A DNA stretch of 64,000 nt, from positions 1 through 64,000 of the forward strand of contig JAJPGU010000005.1 in assembly GCA_021325615.1 (NCBI GenBank), in the 5' to 3' direction. The notes under the pieces were generated by a model. That model saw nothing but the letters and a program-made list of their open reading frames with translations. It did not search any database and was not told the DNA's origin. The DNA is from Nitrososphaerota archaeon (GTDB lineage: Archaea; Thermoproteota; Nitrososphaeria; Nitrososphaerales; Nitrosopumilaceae). A program made the translations under genes and the position numbers. Below, piece after piece: positions 43,642-52,769 of this stretch (its first letter is position 1; each line of letters begins with the position of its first letter).

Positions 43642-44478
43642 ATGCAGGTGAGAACACCAGCGGTTGCTGGGATGTTCTATCCAAAAAACAAAAACGAACT
43701 AGAGTCTACAATCAAGGAATGCTTTTTGCACAAGTTCGGTCCCGGAAAATTGTTCCCGACCACCGACACGGCGCCAGTCTACGGGGTCATATGCCCCCAC
43801 GCAGGCTACATGTATTCAGGCCCCGTTGCCGCAAACTCCTTTTACGCAATCTCCCACCTGAGGCCCGAGCTTGTAGTGATAGTCGGACCCAACCACTGGG
43901 GGCTTGGGTGCAACATCGCGGCCATGAGGGACGGGACCTGGGAGACGCCGCTTGGCAGGGTGGAGGTCGACTCGGAGGCCGCAGCCGAACTGCACAGGGC
44001 ATCAAGGCTTGTGGAGCTTGACTTTTTATCTCATACAAGGGACCACAGCCTGGAGGTCCAGGTGCCGATGCTGCAGGAGATCTACAAGCACACGTTCAAG
44101 ATTCTTCCGGTAATACTCATCGACCAGACCATGGAATCGGCAAGGGAGCTTGGGGGTGCCATTGCAAAGGTATCAAGGGGCAGGAGGACCGTAATAGTCG
44201 GCTCGTCGGATTTCACCCATTATGAAACGAACGAGCATGCCCACAGCCAGGACGCGGCGCTCATCGAGCCCATCACCGAGATGGACGTCGGCCGCTTTTA
44301 CGCGGTACTGGCCCAGAGGCGCGTAAGCGCCTGCGGATACGGCGCAATGGCTGCCACAATCACTGCCTGCAAGGAGCTTGGGGCCACCAAGGCATCGCTT
44401 GCAAGGTACGCAACAAGCGGGGACGTGACGGGCGAGAAGGACTCGGTGGTAGGGTACGCCTCGATTGTATTCACATGA
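43642..44478 (+). CDS. MEMO1-family protein (AmmeMemoRadiSam system protein B)
   Basis: The 278-residue product is a MEMO-like protein related to class III extradiol dioxygenases. It shows AVAGMFYP at the start, CPHAGYMYSGPVAANSF, VGPNHWGLG, the DHSLEVQVPML motif and SSDFTHYE, with the His residues expected to bind metal. The function in archaea is unsettled, but the gene is very often placed in this mevalonate operon. Its stop overlaps the mevalonate kinase start by 4 bases. Confidence 0.9.
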   Translation: MQVRTPAVAGMFYPKNKNELESTIKECFLHKFGPGKLFPTTDTAPVYGVICPHAGYMYSGPVAANSFYAISHLRPELVVIVGPNHWGLGCNIAAMRDGTWETPLGRVEVDSEAAAELHRASRLVELDFLSHTRDHSLEVQVPMLQEIYKHTFKILPVILIDQTMESARELGGAIAKVSRGRRTVIVGSSDFTHYETNEHAHSQDAALIEPITEMDVGRFYAVLAQRRVSACGYGAMAATITACKELGATKASLARYATSGDVTGEKDSVVGYASIVFT

Positions 44479-45422
44479 AATCATCCGCATCAGCCCCTGG
44501 CAAGGTCATACTGTTTGGCGAGCACTTTGTGGTGTACGGCGTAAGGGCCATACTGTGCGCCATAGACAGGAGGATAACTGCAACCTCCGAAACCATCGAC
44601 GAGCTGGAAATAAGGATAAGGTCTGAAATTGGAGACGCCGAGGTCCCCCTAGGGCTTTCCTGGGCAGACCAGAAGGCCCCAAGGTTCATGAGGCCGTTTC
44701 TCCACCTGGCAAGGGAGGCCCTAGGCGAGTCAGGGACGAAGGGCGGGCTTGAGATCAGGCTCGAGTCTGAAATCCCGCCCGGCATGGGCCTTGGCTCCTC
44801 GTCTGCCGCCTGCGTTGCCGCAGCCGCCTCCATCTGGGGCCTTTTTGAAAAAAAGCCAAGGGAGGAGATCCTAAGGCGCGCAATTGCCGCCGAGCGGACA
44901 ATCTTTGAGGATGCCTCGGGAGCCGACACGTCTGCCTCGGCACTTGGCGGAATTGTCTCATACACAAGGGATAGGCTTGAGAGGGTTGACCCCGGCAAGT
45001 CCCTGTGCCTGATAATTGCCAACTCGGAATATGTTCACAGCACGAGGGAGGAGGTGCTCAAGGTCAGAAGATTCAAGGAAAGAAACGAGGAGGCATTTGC
45101 AGAGATGTGCCGCAGGGAGCAGGGCCTTGTCGAGTCGGCGCTTTCATCGCTAGTGTCAGGGGACATGCGGTCCCTCGGGCTGATGATGACGCAGAACCAG
45201 GAGATGTTAAAGAAAATGGGAGTCTCGACAGAAAAACTAGACGTCATGGTCATGGAGGCAGGCAGGACGTCGTATGGCGCAAAGATAACGGGCGCAGGAG
45301 GAGGGGGATGCATCATCGCGCTTGTCGACGAGTCCAACACGGCTCAGACACTTGGGGCGCTTGAAAAGGTAAGCGAGTGCTTTGTCGCCAGAATCGACTT
45401 CGAGGGCCTGAAGTACCTCTAG
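44475..45422 (+). CDS. mvk: Mevalonate kinase
   Basis: The 315-residue GHMP kinase has the opening SAPGKVILFGEHFVVYG, the phosphate loop PPGMGLGSSSA, and the third motif KITGAGGGGCIIAL. It phosphorylates mevalonate in isoprenoid lipid synthesis. It overlaps the upstream MEMO gene (ATGA) and precedes isopentenyl phosphate kinase by 56 bases. Confidence 0.94.
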   Translation: MKSSASAPGKVILFGEHFVVYGVRAILCAIDRRITATSETIDELEIRIRSEIGDAEVPLGLSWADQKAPRFMRPFLHLAREALGESGTKGGLEIRLESEIPPGMGLGSSSAACVAAAASIWGLFEKKPREEILRRAIAAERTIFEDASGADTSASALGGIVSYTRDRLERVDPGKSLCLIIANSEYVHSTREEVLKVRRFKERNEEAFAEMCRREQGLVESALSSLVSGDMRSLGLMMTQNQEMLKKMGVSTEKLDVMVMEAGRTSYGAKITGAGGGGCIIALVDESNTAQTLGALEKVSECFVARIDFEGLKYL

Positions 45423-45478
45423 GGCCGCGCGCAACTGTAAGAGGCTTTTTAAAACCGACCATATCAATGTAAAAAATC

Positions 45479-46219
45479 ATGATTCTAATCAAGCTCGGGG
45501 GCTCGATAATCACCAACAAAAAGAAGGCTCTCTCCGCAAACATGCCGGCGGTCAGGAAGATCGCGGCACAGCTGAGAAAGGCAGGGGAGCCGTGCATGGT
45601 AATCCACGGGGGAGGCTCGTTTGGCCACTATTGGTCAGTCAGGTACGACATGCACACCAGGCCCGCAAGGTACAGCCCAAGGGGAGTCGCCGTAGTCAAA
45701 AACTCGATGGTGCAGCTCAACAGGCTGGTGCTTGACGCGCTCCTCGACTCGGGAGTCCTGCCCTACTGCCTGCCGCCCACCGACTTTGTCTCAGGCGACA
45801 GGCCAGTGCCGTCAAAGGTGTCTGAGATACCAAGGATCGCAAGGGCTGGCCTTGTCCCGGTATCATACGGCGACGTCATGTGGCACGGCGCAGGCAAGTT
45901 CTACATACTTTCTGGGGACAGGATAATGGGCATGCTCGCGCGCCTGCTCAAGCCCCGACTGGCGGTATTTGTCACAAACGTGGACGGCGTGTACTCTGAC
46001 CTGAAAACCAAGAGGCTCATCCGCGAGATAACCACCGAGAGGCCCGCGGTCGAGGAGGTCGGGATGGACGTGACTGGCGGAATGGGCCGCAAGATAAAGG
46101 AGGCAACGGACATGTCAAGGACAGGAACGGACGTCTTCTTTGTCAACGGCAGGCACCCGCAGAGAATAGCAAACGCGATAAATGGTAAAGAATTTGAAGG
46201 GACGCTATTTAGAGGATAG
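45479..46219 (+). CDS. ipk: Isopentenyl phosphate kinase
   Basis: The 246-residue amino-acid-kinase-fold enzyme has KLGGSIITNKK, the catalytic His in IHGGGSFGHYW, and VTNVDGVYSD near the nucleotide site. It makes isopentenyl diphosphate in the archaeal mevalonate branch. An AAAAAATC tract just upstream and TTTTTAAAA about 30 bases before suggest an internal promoter. idi follows 6 bases later. Confidence 0.93.
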   Translation: MILIKLGGSIITNKKKALSANMPAVRKIAAQLRKAGEPCMVIHGGGSFGHYWSVRYDMHTRPARYSPRGVAVVKNSMVQLNRLVLDALLDSGVLPYCLPPTDFVSGDRPVPSKVSEIPRIARAGLVPVSYGDVMWHGAGKFYILSGDRIMGMLARLLKPRLAVFVTNVDGVYSDLKTKRLIREITTERPAVEEVGMDVTGGMGRKIKEATDMSRTGTDVFFVNGRHPQRIANAINGKEFEGTLFRG

Positions 46220-46225
46220 ACAAAC

Positions 46226-46864
46226 ATGGAAAACCTAATCCTGGTAGACAGCAGCGACACCGTGGTAGGTACGGAGGAGAAGGTCAAGTGCCACCTCCCC
46301 CACGGAAAGCTGCACCGCGCCTTTACAATCCTACTTTTCAACAGGGACGGCAAGCTCCTGCTCACCCAGAGGGCCAAGGCCAAGATGCTCTGGCCCGGCG
46401 ACTGGGACGGCACGGTTGCAAGCCACCCTAGGCATTCTGAGACGTACGTCTCCTCCGCCGAGAGGAGGCTTCCCGAGGAGCTCGGCATAACATGCAGGCT
46501 TGAATACCTCTTCAAGTTCGAGTACCATGTACCGTACAAGGACGTGGGCTCGGAAAACGAGGTCTGCGGCACCCTAATCGGCATCGTCGACAACCCCGAA
46601 AAGATAAAGCTCGTCGAGGGCGAGATCTCGGCAGTCCGCTGGGCGGGCTTTGACGAACTCTTCCCGGAGATAGAGAGGTCCCCCCAGATCTTCTGCCCGT
46701 GGATGCTGCTTGCACTATACTTCCTCTCAGAGTCAAAGGACGTCGCGTCCGAGGACCACGCGAGGATCCTAAAGATGTGGAACAGGGCGGAGGTCAAGCC
46801 GCGCCTTGAGGCCCCGCTCAAATACCACTTCCCGGACAACAGATGGGAGCTGAAAAGGGAATGA
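46226..46864 (+). CDS. idi: Type I isopentenyl-diphosphate isomerase-like Nudix protein without the catalytic Cys
   Basis: The 212-residue product resembles type I IDI, which interconverts IPP and DMAPP. By position relative to the E. coli enzyme, all five metal ligands are kept: His23, His30, His67, Glu110 and Glu112 (ENEVC). The Nudix-like segment RRLPEELGI is also present. But the catalytic Cys of N(S/T)xCxHP is Ala65 here (GTVASHP). The operon (mvk, ipk, GGPP synthase) argues that it still serves IPP metabolism. Either the reaction uses a different acid/base (Ser66 or a water) or the substrate differs. No type II isomerase is seen in the window. Its stop overlaps the next start (ATGA). 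Confidence 0.83.
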   Translation: MENLILVDSSDTVVGTEEKVKCHLPHGKLHRAFTILLFNRDGKLLLTQRAKAKMLWPGDWDGTVASHPRHSETYVSSAERRLPEELGITCRLEYLFKFEYHVPYKDVGSENEVCGTLIGIVDNPEKIKLVEGEISAVRWAGFDELFPEIERSPQIFCPWMLLALYFLSESKDVASEDHARILKMWNRAEVKPRLEAPLKYHFPDNRWELKRE

Positions 46865-47841
46865 ACCTAGAAAGGATTGCAAGGGAGACCGGAAGGATAG
46901 ACTCTTTCCTTCTTTCAAGGCTGAGGGGCGAGCCTGCCGACCTGTACAGGGCGGCAAGCTACCTAATCGAGCACGGCGGCAAGCGCCTCAGGCCCTACCT
47001 CGTGGTCAAGAGCTGCCAGCTGGTTGGCGGGACGGTGAGGCAGGCAATGCCTGCGGCTGCCGCAATCGAGATGGTCCACAACTTTACGCTTGTACATGAT
47101 GACATCATGGACAACGACAACATGAGGCATGGAGTGCCGACGACCCATGTCAAGTTCGGCGTCCCGGTCGGGATACTTGCAGGGGACCTCCTCTTCTCAA
47201 AGGCCTTTGAAACAATATCAAACCCCGCCATGGTCCCAAAGGGGGTAGGCATCTCGCTTGTCTCGGCCCTTTCCAAGTCATGCAGCGACGTCTGCGAGGG
47301 CCAGGTGCTTGACATCAGCATGGCCCAGTCAAAGTCAATCCCCACCGAGTCCCAGTACACAAGGATGATAGAGAAGAAGACGTCGTCGCTCTTTATCGCG
47401 GCGTGCGCAATGGGTGCAATCTCGGCAAACACGTCGCGGGCAGACGTGGAAAGGCTATCGACATACGGAAGAAACCTCGGCATCGGATTCCAGATAATCG
47501 ACGACCTGATAGGGATAATAGGCGACCCCAAGATTTCAAAAAAGCCAGTCGGCAACGACATAAGGGAGGGCAAAAAGTCCCTGCCCATACTGCTTGCCAT
47601 CAAGACGGCAAGGGGCAGCGAAAAGCGCGCAATCCTCAAGGCGTTTGGCAGGCCGTCGGCCCCCAGGAGGGACGTGGAGAGGGCAGTCCAGGCGATATCA
47701 ACCCTCGGCATAGGCGATGCTGTCCGGGCCAAGGCGTCGCGCCACCTTGACACGGCAAGAAGGTCGATCTCAAGGTATGACAGCCCGGCAAGGGAGGACC
47801 TCCTCTCGCTTCTTGATTTTGTGGTAGAGAGGAGTCTCTAG
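46861..47841 (+). CDS. Geranylgeranyl diphosphate synthase
   Basis: The 326-residue prenyltransferase has the first aspartate motif DDIMD (LVHDDIMDNDNMRHG) with Phe five residues before it, the archaeal type I GGPP synthase pattern, and the second motif IIDDLIG, plus GGKRLRPYLV near residue 46. It builds the C20 chain of archaeal membrane lipids. Start ATG 46861 overlaps the idi stop and is preferred over an in-frame start 18 bases upstream. Confidence 0.92.
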   Translation: MNLERIARETGRIDSFLLSRLRGEPADLYRAASYLIEHGGKRLRPYLVVKSCQLVGGTVRQAMPAAAAIEMVHNFTLVHDDIMDNDNMRHGVPTTHVKFGVPVGILAGDLLFSKAFETISNPAMVPKGVGISLVSALSKSCSDVCEGQVLDISMAQSKSIPTESQYTRMIEKKTSSLFIAACAMGAISANTSRADVERLSTYGRNLGIGFQIIDDLIGIIGDPKISKKPVGNDIREGKKSLPILLAIKTARGSEKRAILKAFGRPSAPRRDVERAVQAISTLGIGDAVRAKASRHLDTARRSISRYDSPAREDLLSLLDFVVERSL

Positions 47842-49548
47842 TTGGACGACGATGTAAGAAAGGCAATCCGCGGGATAGCACTACTCAACGCGTCCGAGCA
47901 CGACGGCAAGACGCGGAACGACTCGGTGATTTCAAAGGTTCTGGGCTCAAGGCCCGAGCTCAAGCAGAGGATAAAGGAGATAATCCCGCTGATTTCCGAG
48001 GTCGTCTCCGAGGTCAACTCGATACCCCACGCGACGCAGAAGGCAGAGCTCGAGTCCTCCTTCCCCGAGCTGCTTGCTGCCAAGCCCAAGCAGGAGAGGA
48101 CCGGGCTGCCTCCGCTTGAGGGTGCCGAGCAGGGCAGCGTGGTAACAAGGTTCCCGCCCGAGCCCAACGGCTACCCCCACATCGGGCACGCCAAGGCCGC
48201 GATAATAGACGAGGAGTACGCAAGGATGTACGGGGGAAAGCTCATCTTCCGCTTTGACGACACCAACCCCGAGAACGAGCGCCTCGAGTACTATGCCGCA
48301 ATAAAGGTGGGCCTTGACTGGCTCGGGGTAAGGTACGACAGGGTCAAGAACACGTCAGACGACATGGAAGTCATCTACAAAAAGGCGGAGGAGTTCATCA
48401 ATGCGGGCCACGCCTATGTCTGCACCTGCAACAAGGAGGCAATAAGCAAGAACAGGCGCGAGATGAAGGCCTGCAAGTGCAGGGCGGGAGACCTTTCCCA
48501 GAACCTCAAGAGGTGGTCCGACATGTTCTCCAAGTACAAGCAGGGCGAGGCAATAGTCCGGTTCCGGGGAAGCATGGAGTCGGAAAATACCGTGATGAGG
48601 GACCCGACGCTGCTCAGGATTATCGACGAGCCCCACCCTCTGCACAAGTCAAAGTACCGCGTCTGGCCAAACTACGACTTTGCCGTTGCAATCGAGGACA
48701 GCATGGACGGCGTGACCCATGCCTTCAGGACAAAGGAGTATGAGCTGCGAAACGAGCTCTACTACGAGATACTTGAGAGGCTCGGGATGAGGAAGCCAAG
48801 GGTACTCGAGTTTGCAAGGCTCGAGTTTGACGGGATGCCTGTCTCAAAGAGGATCCTCAAGCCGCTGGTACAGGACGGAAAGGTCTCAGGGTATGACGAC
48901 CCAAGGCTGCCCACGCTTGAGGCGATGAGGAGGAGGGGCATTGTGCCCGAGGCGATAAGAAAGTTTGTCCTCTCGCTGAGCTTTACAAAATCCGACACGC
49001 TTGCCCCGTTTGACACGCTCGAGTCCTTCAACCGCAAGATAATCGACGCTACAAGCATCCGGCTCTTTCTTGCCACAAACCCCGCGCGCCTCACCGTGAC
49101 CAACAACGCGCTCAGGGAGGTCGAGATACCAAACCACCCGCAGAAAGACATGGGAAAAAGAAAGGTCGAGGTCGACGGCACCTTCTTCATTCCGGGAGAC
49201 GACGCAAGGCAGCTCAAGGCGGGCGACGAGCTGAGGCTGCTCGAACTTTACAACATCAGGATAACAAAGGCCGGCCCGCAGCTTGAGGCCGAGATGACCG
49301 GCACGGATTTCAGGTCCGAGATTCCAAAAGTCCAGTGGGTTCCGGCCCAGGGAGCAGTCAAGATAGAGGTGCTGGTGCCAAAGGTGCTTTTTGTAAACGA
49401 CGAGTTCAACGAGGACAGCTTGGAAACGCAGCAGGCAGTGACTGAGCCCTACTACTTAGGATTAAATGTGGGTACTGAAATCCAGTTCGTGAGATACGGT
49501 TACTGCAGGAAGGATTCTGCAAACCAAGTGATATACACGCACAAGTGA
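47842..49548 (+). CDS. gltX: Glutamyl-tRNA synthetase (archaeal, GlnRS-like)
   Basis: The 568-residue class I synthetase has FPPEPNGYPHIGHAKAA with the HIGH motif, the KMSKS-like VSKRILK, and a C-terminal beta-barrel anticodon region as in archaeal GluRS. It likely charges both tRNA-Glu and tRNA-Gln for the GatDE pathway. Start TTG at 47842 directly abuts the GGPP synthase stop. Last gene of the long operon. Confidence 0.95.
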   Translation: MDDDVRKAIRGIALLNASEHDGKTRNDSVISKVLGSRPELKQRIKEIIPLISEVVSEVNSIPHATQKAELESSFPELLAAKPKQERTGLPPLEGAEQGSVVTRFPPEPNGYPHIGHAKAAIIDEEYARMYGGKLIFRFDDTNPENERLEYYAAIKVGLDWLGVRYDRVKNTSDDMEVIYKKAEEFINAGHAYVCTCNKEAISKNRREMKACKCRAGDLSQNLKRWSDMFSKYKQGEAIVRFRGSMESENTVMRDPTLLRIIDEPHPLHKSKYRVWPNYDFAVAIEDSMDGVTHAFRTKEYELRNELYYEILERLGMRKPRVLEFARLEFDGMPVSKRILKPLVQDGKVSGYDDPRLPTLEAMRRRGIVPEAIRKFVLSLSFTKSDTLAPFDTLESFNRKIIDATSIRLFLATNPARLTVTNNALREVEIPNHPQKDMGKRKVEVDGTFFIPGDDARQLKAGDELRLLELYNIRITKAGPQLEAEMTGTDFRSEIPKVQWVPAQGAVKIEVLVPKVLFVNDEFNEDSLETQQAVTEPYYLGLNVGTEIQFVRYGYCRKDSANQVIYTHK

Positions 49549-49553
49549 AGAAA

Positions 49554-50414
49554 ATGAAGATTGCTAGACTGCTGAAAGAAAATATGGAAACATATGGCTT
49601 TGTCGACGGCGACAAGGTCCTGACAAGGGAGAGCATGACCTCCCAGACCGGAGTGCCAATCCCGCAGGGAATAAAGGAATTCCTCTTTGACGGGTGGTAC
49701 GACGAAATGAAAAAGAGGGCGCCCGGCCTAAATTATGAGAACAAGATTTCCGAGTTCAAGATACTTCCTCCCATTCCCAACCCCTCAAAAATAATCTGCC
49801 TTGCGTTCAACTACAAGGACCATGCAAAGGAGCAGAACCTCATCCCGCCGGACGAGCCTGCAATCATCATAAAGCCAAGGGGCACCCTCAACGGCGCAAG
49901 GTCAGAAATTGTCTGCCCGTCCTTTGTCTCCAAGCTCGACTATGAGATCGAGCTTGCGCTGGTAATAGGCAGGGACTGCAAGAACGTCTCGGAGGAGGAG
50001 GCAAGGAATGCCATCTTCGGCTACATGATACTAAATGACGCGTCGGCAAGGGACATCCAGGCAAAGGACAAGCAGTTTACCCGCGCCAAGGGATTCGACA
50101 CGTTTGCACCCTGCGGCCCGTGGATAACAAGTTCCGACGAGATCCCCGACCCGCAGAACCTCAAGATGATGACCAAGGTGAACGGGACCATAAGGCAGAA
50201 CTCCTCCACGTCAAACATGCACCTCAAGGTGGCCTCCATCGTATCAATCCTCAGCCGCGTCATGACCCTCGAGAAGGGGGACATCATATCCACCGGGACG
50301 CCCGCAGGGGTCATGCTCAACAAGCCAGACGCCGTCTTCCTCAAGCACGGAGACAAGATTGAGATGGAGATCGAGCGGCTGGGAAGGCTTGAGAACACGG
50401 TAAAGTTCGTCTAG
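49554..50414 (+). CDS. Fumarylacetoacetate hydrolase-family protein
   Basis: The 286-residue product has the FAH C-terminal fold with ICLAFNYKDHAKE, metal ligands in KLDYEIELALVIGRD and YMILNDASARDIQ, and STGTPAGV. Members hydrolyse or decarboxylate acylpyruvates or related 2-oxo acids; the exact substrate is unknown. ATG 49554 is chosen; an in-frame ATG 9 bases earlier is possible. It follows gltX by 5 bases. Confidence 0.9.
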   Translation: MKIARLLKENMETYGFVDGDKVLTRESMTSQTGVPIPQGIKEFLFDGWYDEMKKRAPGLNYENKISEFKILPPIPNPSKIICLAFNYKDHAKEQNLIPPDEPAIIIKPRGTLNGARSEIVCPSFVSKLDYEIELALVIGRDCKNVSEEEARNAIFGYMILNDASARDIQAKDKQFTRAKGFDTFAPCGPWITSSDEIPDPQNLKMMTKVNGTIRQNSSTSNMHLKVASIVSILSRVMTLEKGDIISTGTPAGVMLNKPDAVFLKHGDKIEMEIERLGRLENTVKFV

Positions 50415-50477
50415 GGAGATTCCAGGTTTTTCCGACCGATCACTAAATTATTATGAGACGTGGGACGACGCAGGTCC

Positions 50478-50786
50478 ATGGGCAAGATAATCGTCTGCAA
50501 GGCAGCCGAGCTGCCGCCAGGAAGGATGCAGAAGGTGGCGGCTGACGGCAAGGAAATACTTGTTGCAAACATCAACGGCAACTTTTACGCGATGGATGAC
50601 ACGTGCACCCACTCGGGCGCAAGCCTGTCTGAGGGCACCATCGAGGGCAACAACGTGGTCTGCGGATGGCACGGTGCAAAGTTTGACTGCACCACTGCAA
50701 AGCTTGCGGAATTTCCCGTAAAGATAAAGGACCTGCGCTCCTACAAAGTTGTCTTGGAGTCAGACAACATCTTCTTGGAAATGTGA
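50478..50786 (+). CDS. Rieske-type [2Fe-2S] ferredoxin
   Basis: The 102-residue soluble protein has both Rieske ligand loops, CTHSGASL (Cys-x-His) and CGWHGAKF (Cys-x2-His), the pattern of dioxygenase-type or NirD-like ferredoxins. It has no membrane anchor. ATG 50478 fits a leaderless mRNA from AAATTATTATG about 27 bases upstream. It probably carries electrons to an oxygenase or reductase not in the window. Confidence 0.9.
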   Translation: MGKIIVCKAAELPPGRMQKVAADGKEILVANINGNFYAMDDTCTHSGASLSEGTIEGNNVVCGWHGAKFDCTTAKLAEFPVKIKDLRSYKVVLESDNIFLEM

Positions 50787-50830
50787 TGGAACCTTTATTA
50801 AATAAGCACAATTAGTTAGCTTGATGCGTG

Positions 50831-51106
50831 ATGGCCGAAAAGAAGAACCAAAACGTGGAAACTCTCAACTCCGCAATTTCAACCCTTGACGATATTGCCG
50901 CAAACCCATCAACCCCGAAGAACATCAAAAAGAGCCTTGCCGATCTTGTAGTAGAGCTGAAAAAGCCCGACTATTCGGTCTCCGTCCGGGCGGCAAACGC
51001 AATCAGCATCCTTGACGAGATTACGCAGGATCCCAACATGCCGTCGTATGTCAGGGTGACCCTCTGGCAGGCCGTATCGACCCTTGAGAGAATCAGGGAA
51101 TCCTAA
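50831..51106 (+). CDS. UPF0147 family protein
   Basis: The 91-residue all-helical protein matches the archaeal UPF0147 family (LDDIAANPSTPKNIKKSLAD and AISILDEITQDPNMPSYVR). Function unknown, widely conserved in archaea. ATG 50831; TTTATTAAATAAG about 25-35 bases upstream is the likely TATA region. Confidence 0.86.
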   Translation: MAEKKNQNVETLNSAISTLDDIAANPSTPKNIKKSLADLVVELKKPDYSVSVRAANAISILDEITQDPNMPSYVRVTLWQAVSTLERIRES

Positions 51107-51141
51107 GATGGAATAAATTTAGTCCTGCCCAATTCCCCCCT

Positions 51142-51915
51142 GTGAAGATAGAAGAATACCTCAGCACGCTCCCCAAGTCCATAATGTCGGGAGAGGATGT
51201 GGACCTCAAGGACGACACCCTGAGGGAGATACTTGGATTTGCATCCCTTGGAAAGGGCGATGTCTTTTACCACCTTGGGTGCGGCAACGCCCACAGCATA
51301 CAGATAGCCCTCGAGGAGTTTGGCGCAGCGAGGGCAGTAGGAATTGACAACAACGAGGCAAAGGCCTCGGGTGCCAGGAAGATGCTCGAGTCAAGGGACC
51401 TCAAGGGCTGGGAGATAAGGTGCGAGGACATACTGGACTCGGACCTTTCCGACGCGACTGTCATACTTTTCTGGTTCTCCGATTTTGACATGGTCGAGAA
51501 GATGGTGCCAAAGTTTTCCAGACTTGGCGACGGCTGCAGGGTGATAACAATCTGGGGCCCGCTTCCCGGCAACCTTCCCGACAAGGTCGAGTTCCCATAC
51601 ATACTCAACAGGGTGCCCTTCCGCAGGGCCCCGGGGGTCAGGGAGCAGGCGATGGCAGTCTTTGGGACCGACTGCATAGACTTTGTCACTGCGTGGGAAT
51701 TTGCCGAAAGGTACTCAAAGGCCGTCGCCTCAAAGAACGCCGACAATGACAGGTTCCTCACCATACTCCAGACGCTGGTGATATGGATAAACGCGTGGAA
51801 CCTGGGGATCGCATGCGGCGACGAGATCCCGCCGCCGGTCAGTAGCTATTTCGGAATCCTAAAGACTTACTTTGGCATAGAGATGGAACACCTCCTGGAA
51901 AGAAGGCCTGCATAG
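51142..51915 (+). CDS. Class I SAM-dependent methyltransferase-like protein
   Basis: The 257-residue product has a Rossmann SAM site (YHLGCGNAHSIQIALEEFGA, then GIDNNEAKA) after an N-terminal helical segment, and a C-terminal part of unknown fold with several Trp. The D1-glycine loop is LGCGN, shifted but recognisable. Start GTG at 51142. The target is unknown. Three small single genes follow on the same strand. Confidence 0.7.
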   Translation: MKIEEYLSTLPKSIMSGEDVDLKDDTLREILGFASLGKGDVFYHLGCGNAHSIQIALEEFGAARAVGIDNNEAKASGARKMLESRDLKGWEIRCEDILDSDLSDATVILFWFSDFDMVEKMVPKFSRLGDGCRVITIWGPLPGNLPDKVEFPYILNRVPFRRAPGVREQAMAVFGTDCIDFVTAWEFAERYSKAVASKNADNDRFLTILQTLVIWINAWNLGIACGDEIPPPVSSYFGILKTYFGIEMEHLLERRPA

Positions 51916-51952
51916 AGTCATCTTTTTATTTCCAAAACGAGATAAAGGGATC

Positions 51953-52300
51953 ATGCAAGACAGGGTCAACATAAACGTCTCTGCCACCGATTATGAAGAG
52001 ACAAGCAAGGCAATCATATCAGCCCTCAGAAGGCTCGAGCAGATGGTTCACGGCGAGAATGACTTTATCGTCACCGACTCGGAGTTTGCCTTTGGCTGGC
52101 ACTTTTACGTGGTTTGCGTAAACCTCGCCCTTGTAAGGAAGCTTTCCGACCAGATGGGTCCCGATTTTGAGAAGATAAAGGGCAAGACACTTGAGCACAA
52201 GTTCCTCAACTGGCTTGACCAGAAGATCCCGCGCGAGAACTGCAGAATCAAGTTTGCCCTCAAGGAAGAGATGGAATCAAGCAAGTACGGAATATTCTAG
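51953..52300 (+). CDS. Conserved protein of unknown function
   Basis: The 115-residue product begins MQDRVNINVSATDYEETSKAI and is predicted alpha/beta, soluble, with aromatic residues in FGWHFYVVCVNLALVRKL. No family recognised. ATG 51953 lies about 30 bases after a T-rich stretch that could be its TATA. Confidence 0.68.
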   Translation: MQDRVNINVSATDYEETSKAIISALRRLEQMVHGENDFIVTDSEFAFGWHFYVVCVNLALVRKLSDQMGPDFEKIKGKTLEHKFLNWLDQKIPRENCRIKFALKEEMESSKYGIF

Positions 52301-52368
52301 GATTCCAGCCGCGGGCAACCCCTGAAAAACCGGAACCTTATATGCCAACTGCAGTCTAACCCATACGA

Positions 52369-52758
52369 TTGCCAGAAGAAAACAAGCCGGACCGCTCAAA
52401 CGAATACCTTGCAAACGAGCGCACCTTCCTTGCATGGCTCCGCACCTGCATAGCCCTCATGGGGCTCGGCTTTGTGGTGGCAAGGTTCAGCCTCTTCCTG
52501 CGCGAGTTTAGCATCATCACAAAGATCAAGGAAGTTCCAGCGGGGTCTGCTACAAACTCGCTTTCCGCCATTCTTGGCATGGCAATGATAGGGCTCGGCG
52601 TGGCCCTGCTTGTCTATTCGCTTGCAAACTACGTATCCGCACAGAAGGCCATTGCAGAGGGGAGGTACATGCCAAGGCACAACATAATGTATGTGGCAAC
52701 CGCAGGCCTTGCCGTGTTTGGTGCAATCGTCATATTCTACCTCATCCTGCTTTCCTGA
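52369..52758 (+). CDS. DUF202 (YidH-like) membrane protein
   Basis: The 129-residue product has the family hallmark NEYLANERTFLAWLRTCIALMGLGF, then two more helices (ILGMAMIGLGVALLVYSLA and AGLAVFGAIVIFYLILL), three in all. Start TTG 52369. Members are found in stress contexts; function unknown. Confidence 0.83.
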   Translation: MPEENKPDRSNEYLANERTFLAWLRTCIALMGLGFVVARFSLFLREFSIITKIKEVPAGSATNSLSAILGMAMIGLGVALLVYSLANYVSAQKAIAEGRYMPRHNIMYVATAGLAVFGAIVIFYLILLS

Positions 52759-52769
52759 CCGGCAGGGTG

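Noticed and set aside
45901-46839. A 312-residue minus-strand frame
   Set aside because: Antisense to isopentenyl phosphate kinase and idi; serine-rich shadow without family features.
46995-47753. A 252-residue minus-strand frame
   Set aside because: Antisense to the GGPP synthase gene, whose motifs are clear.
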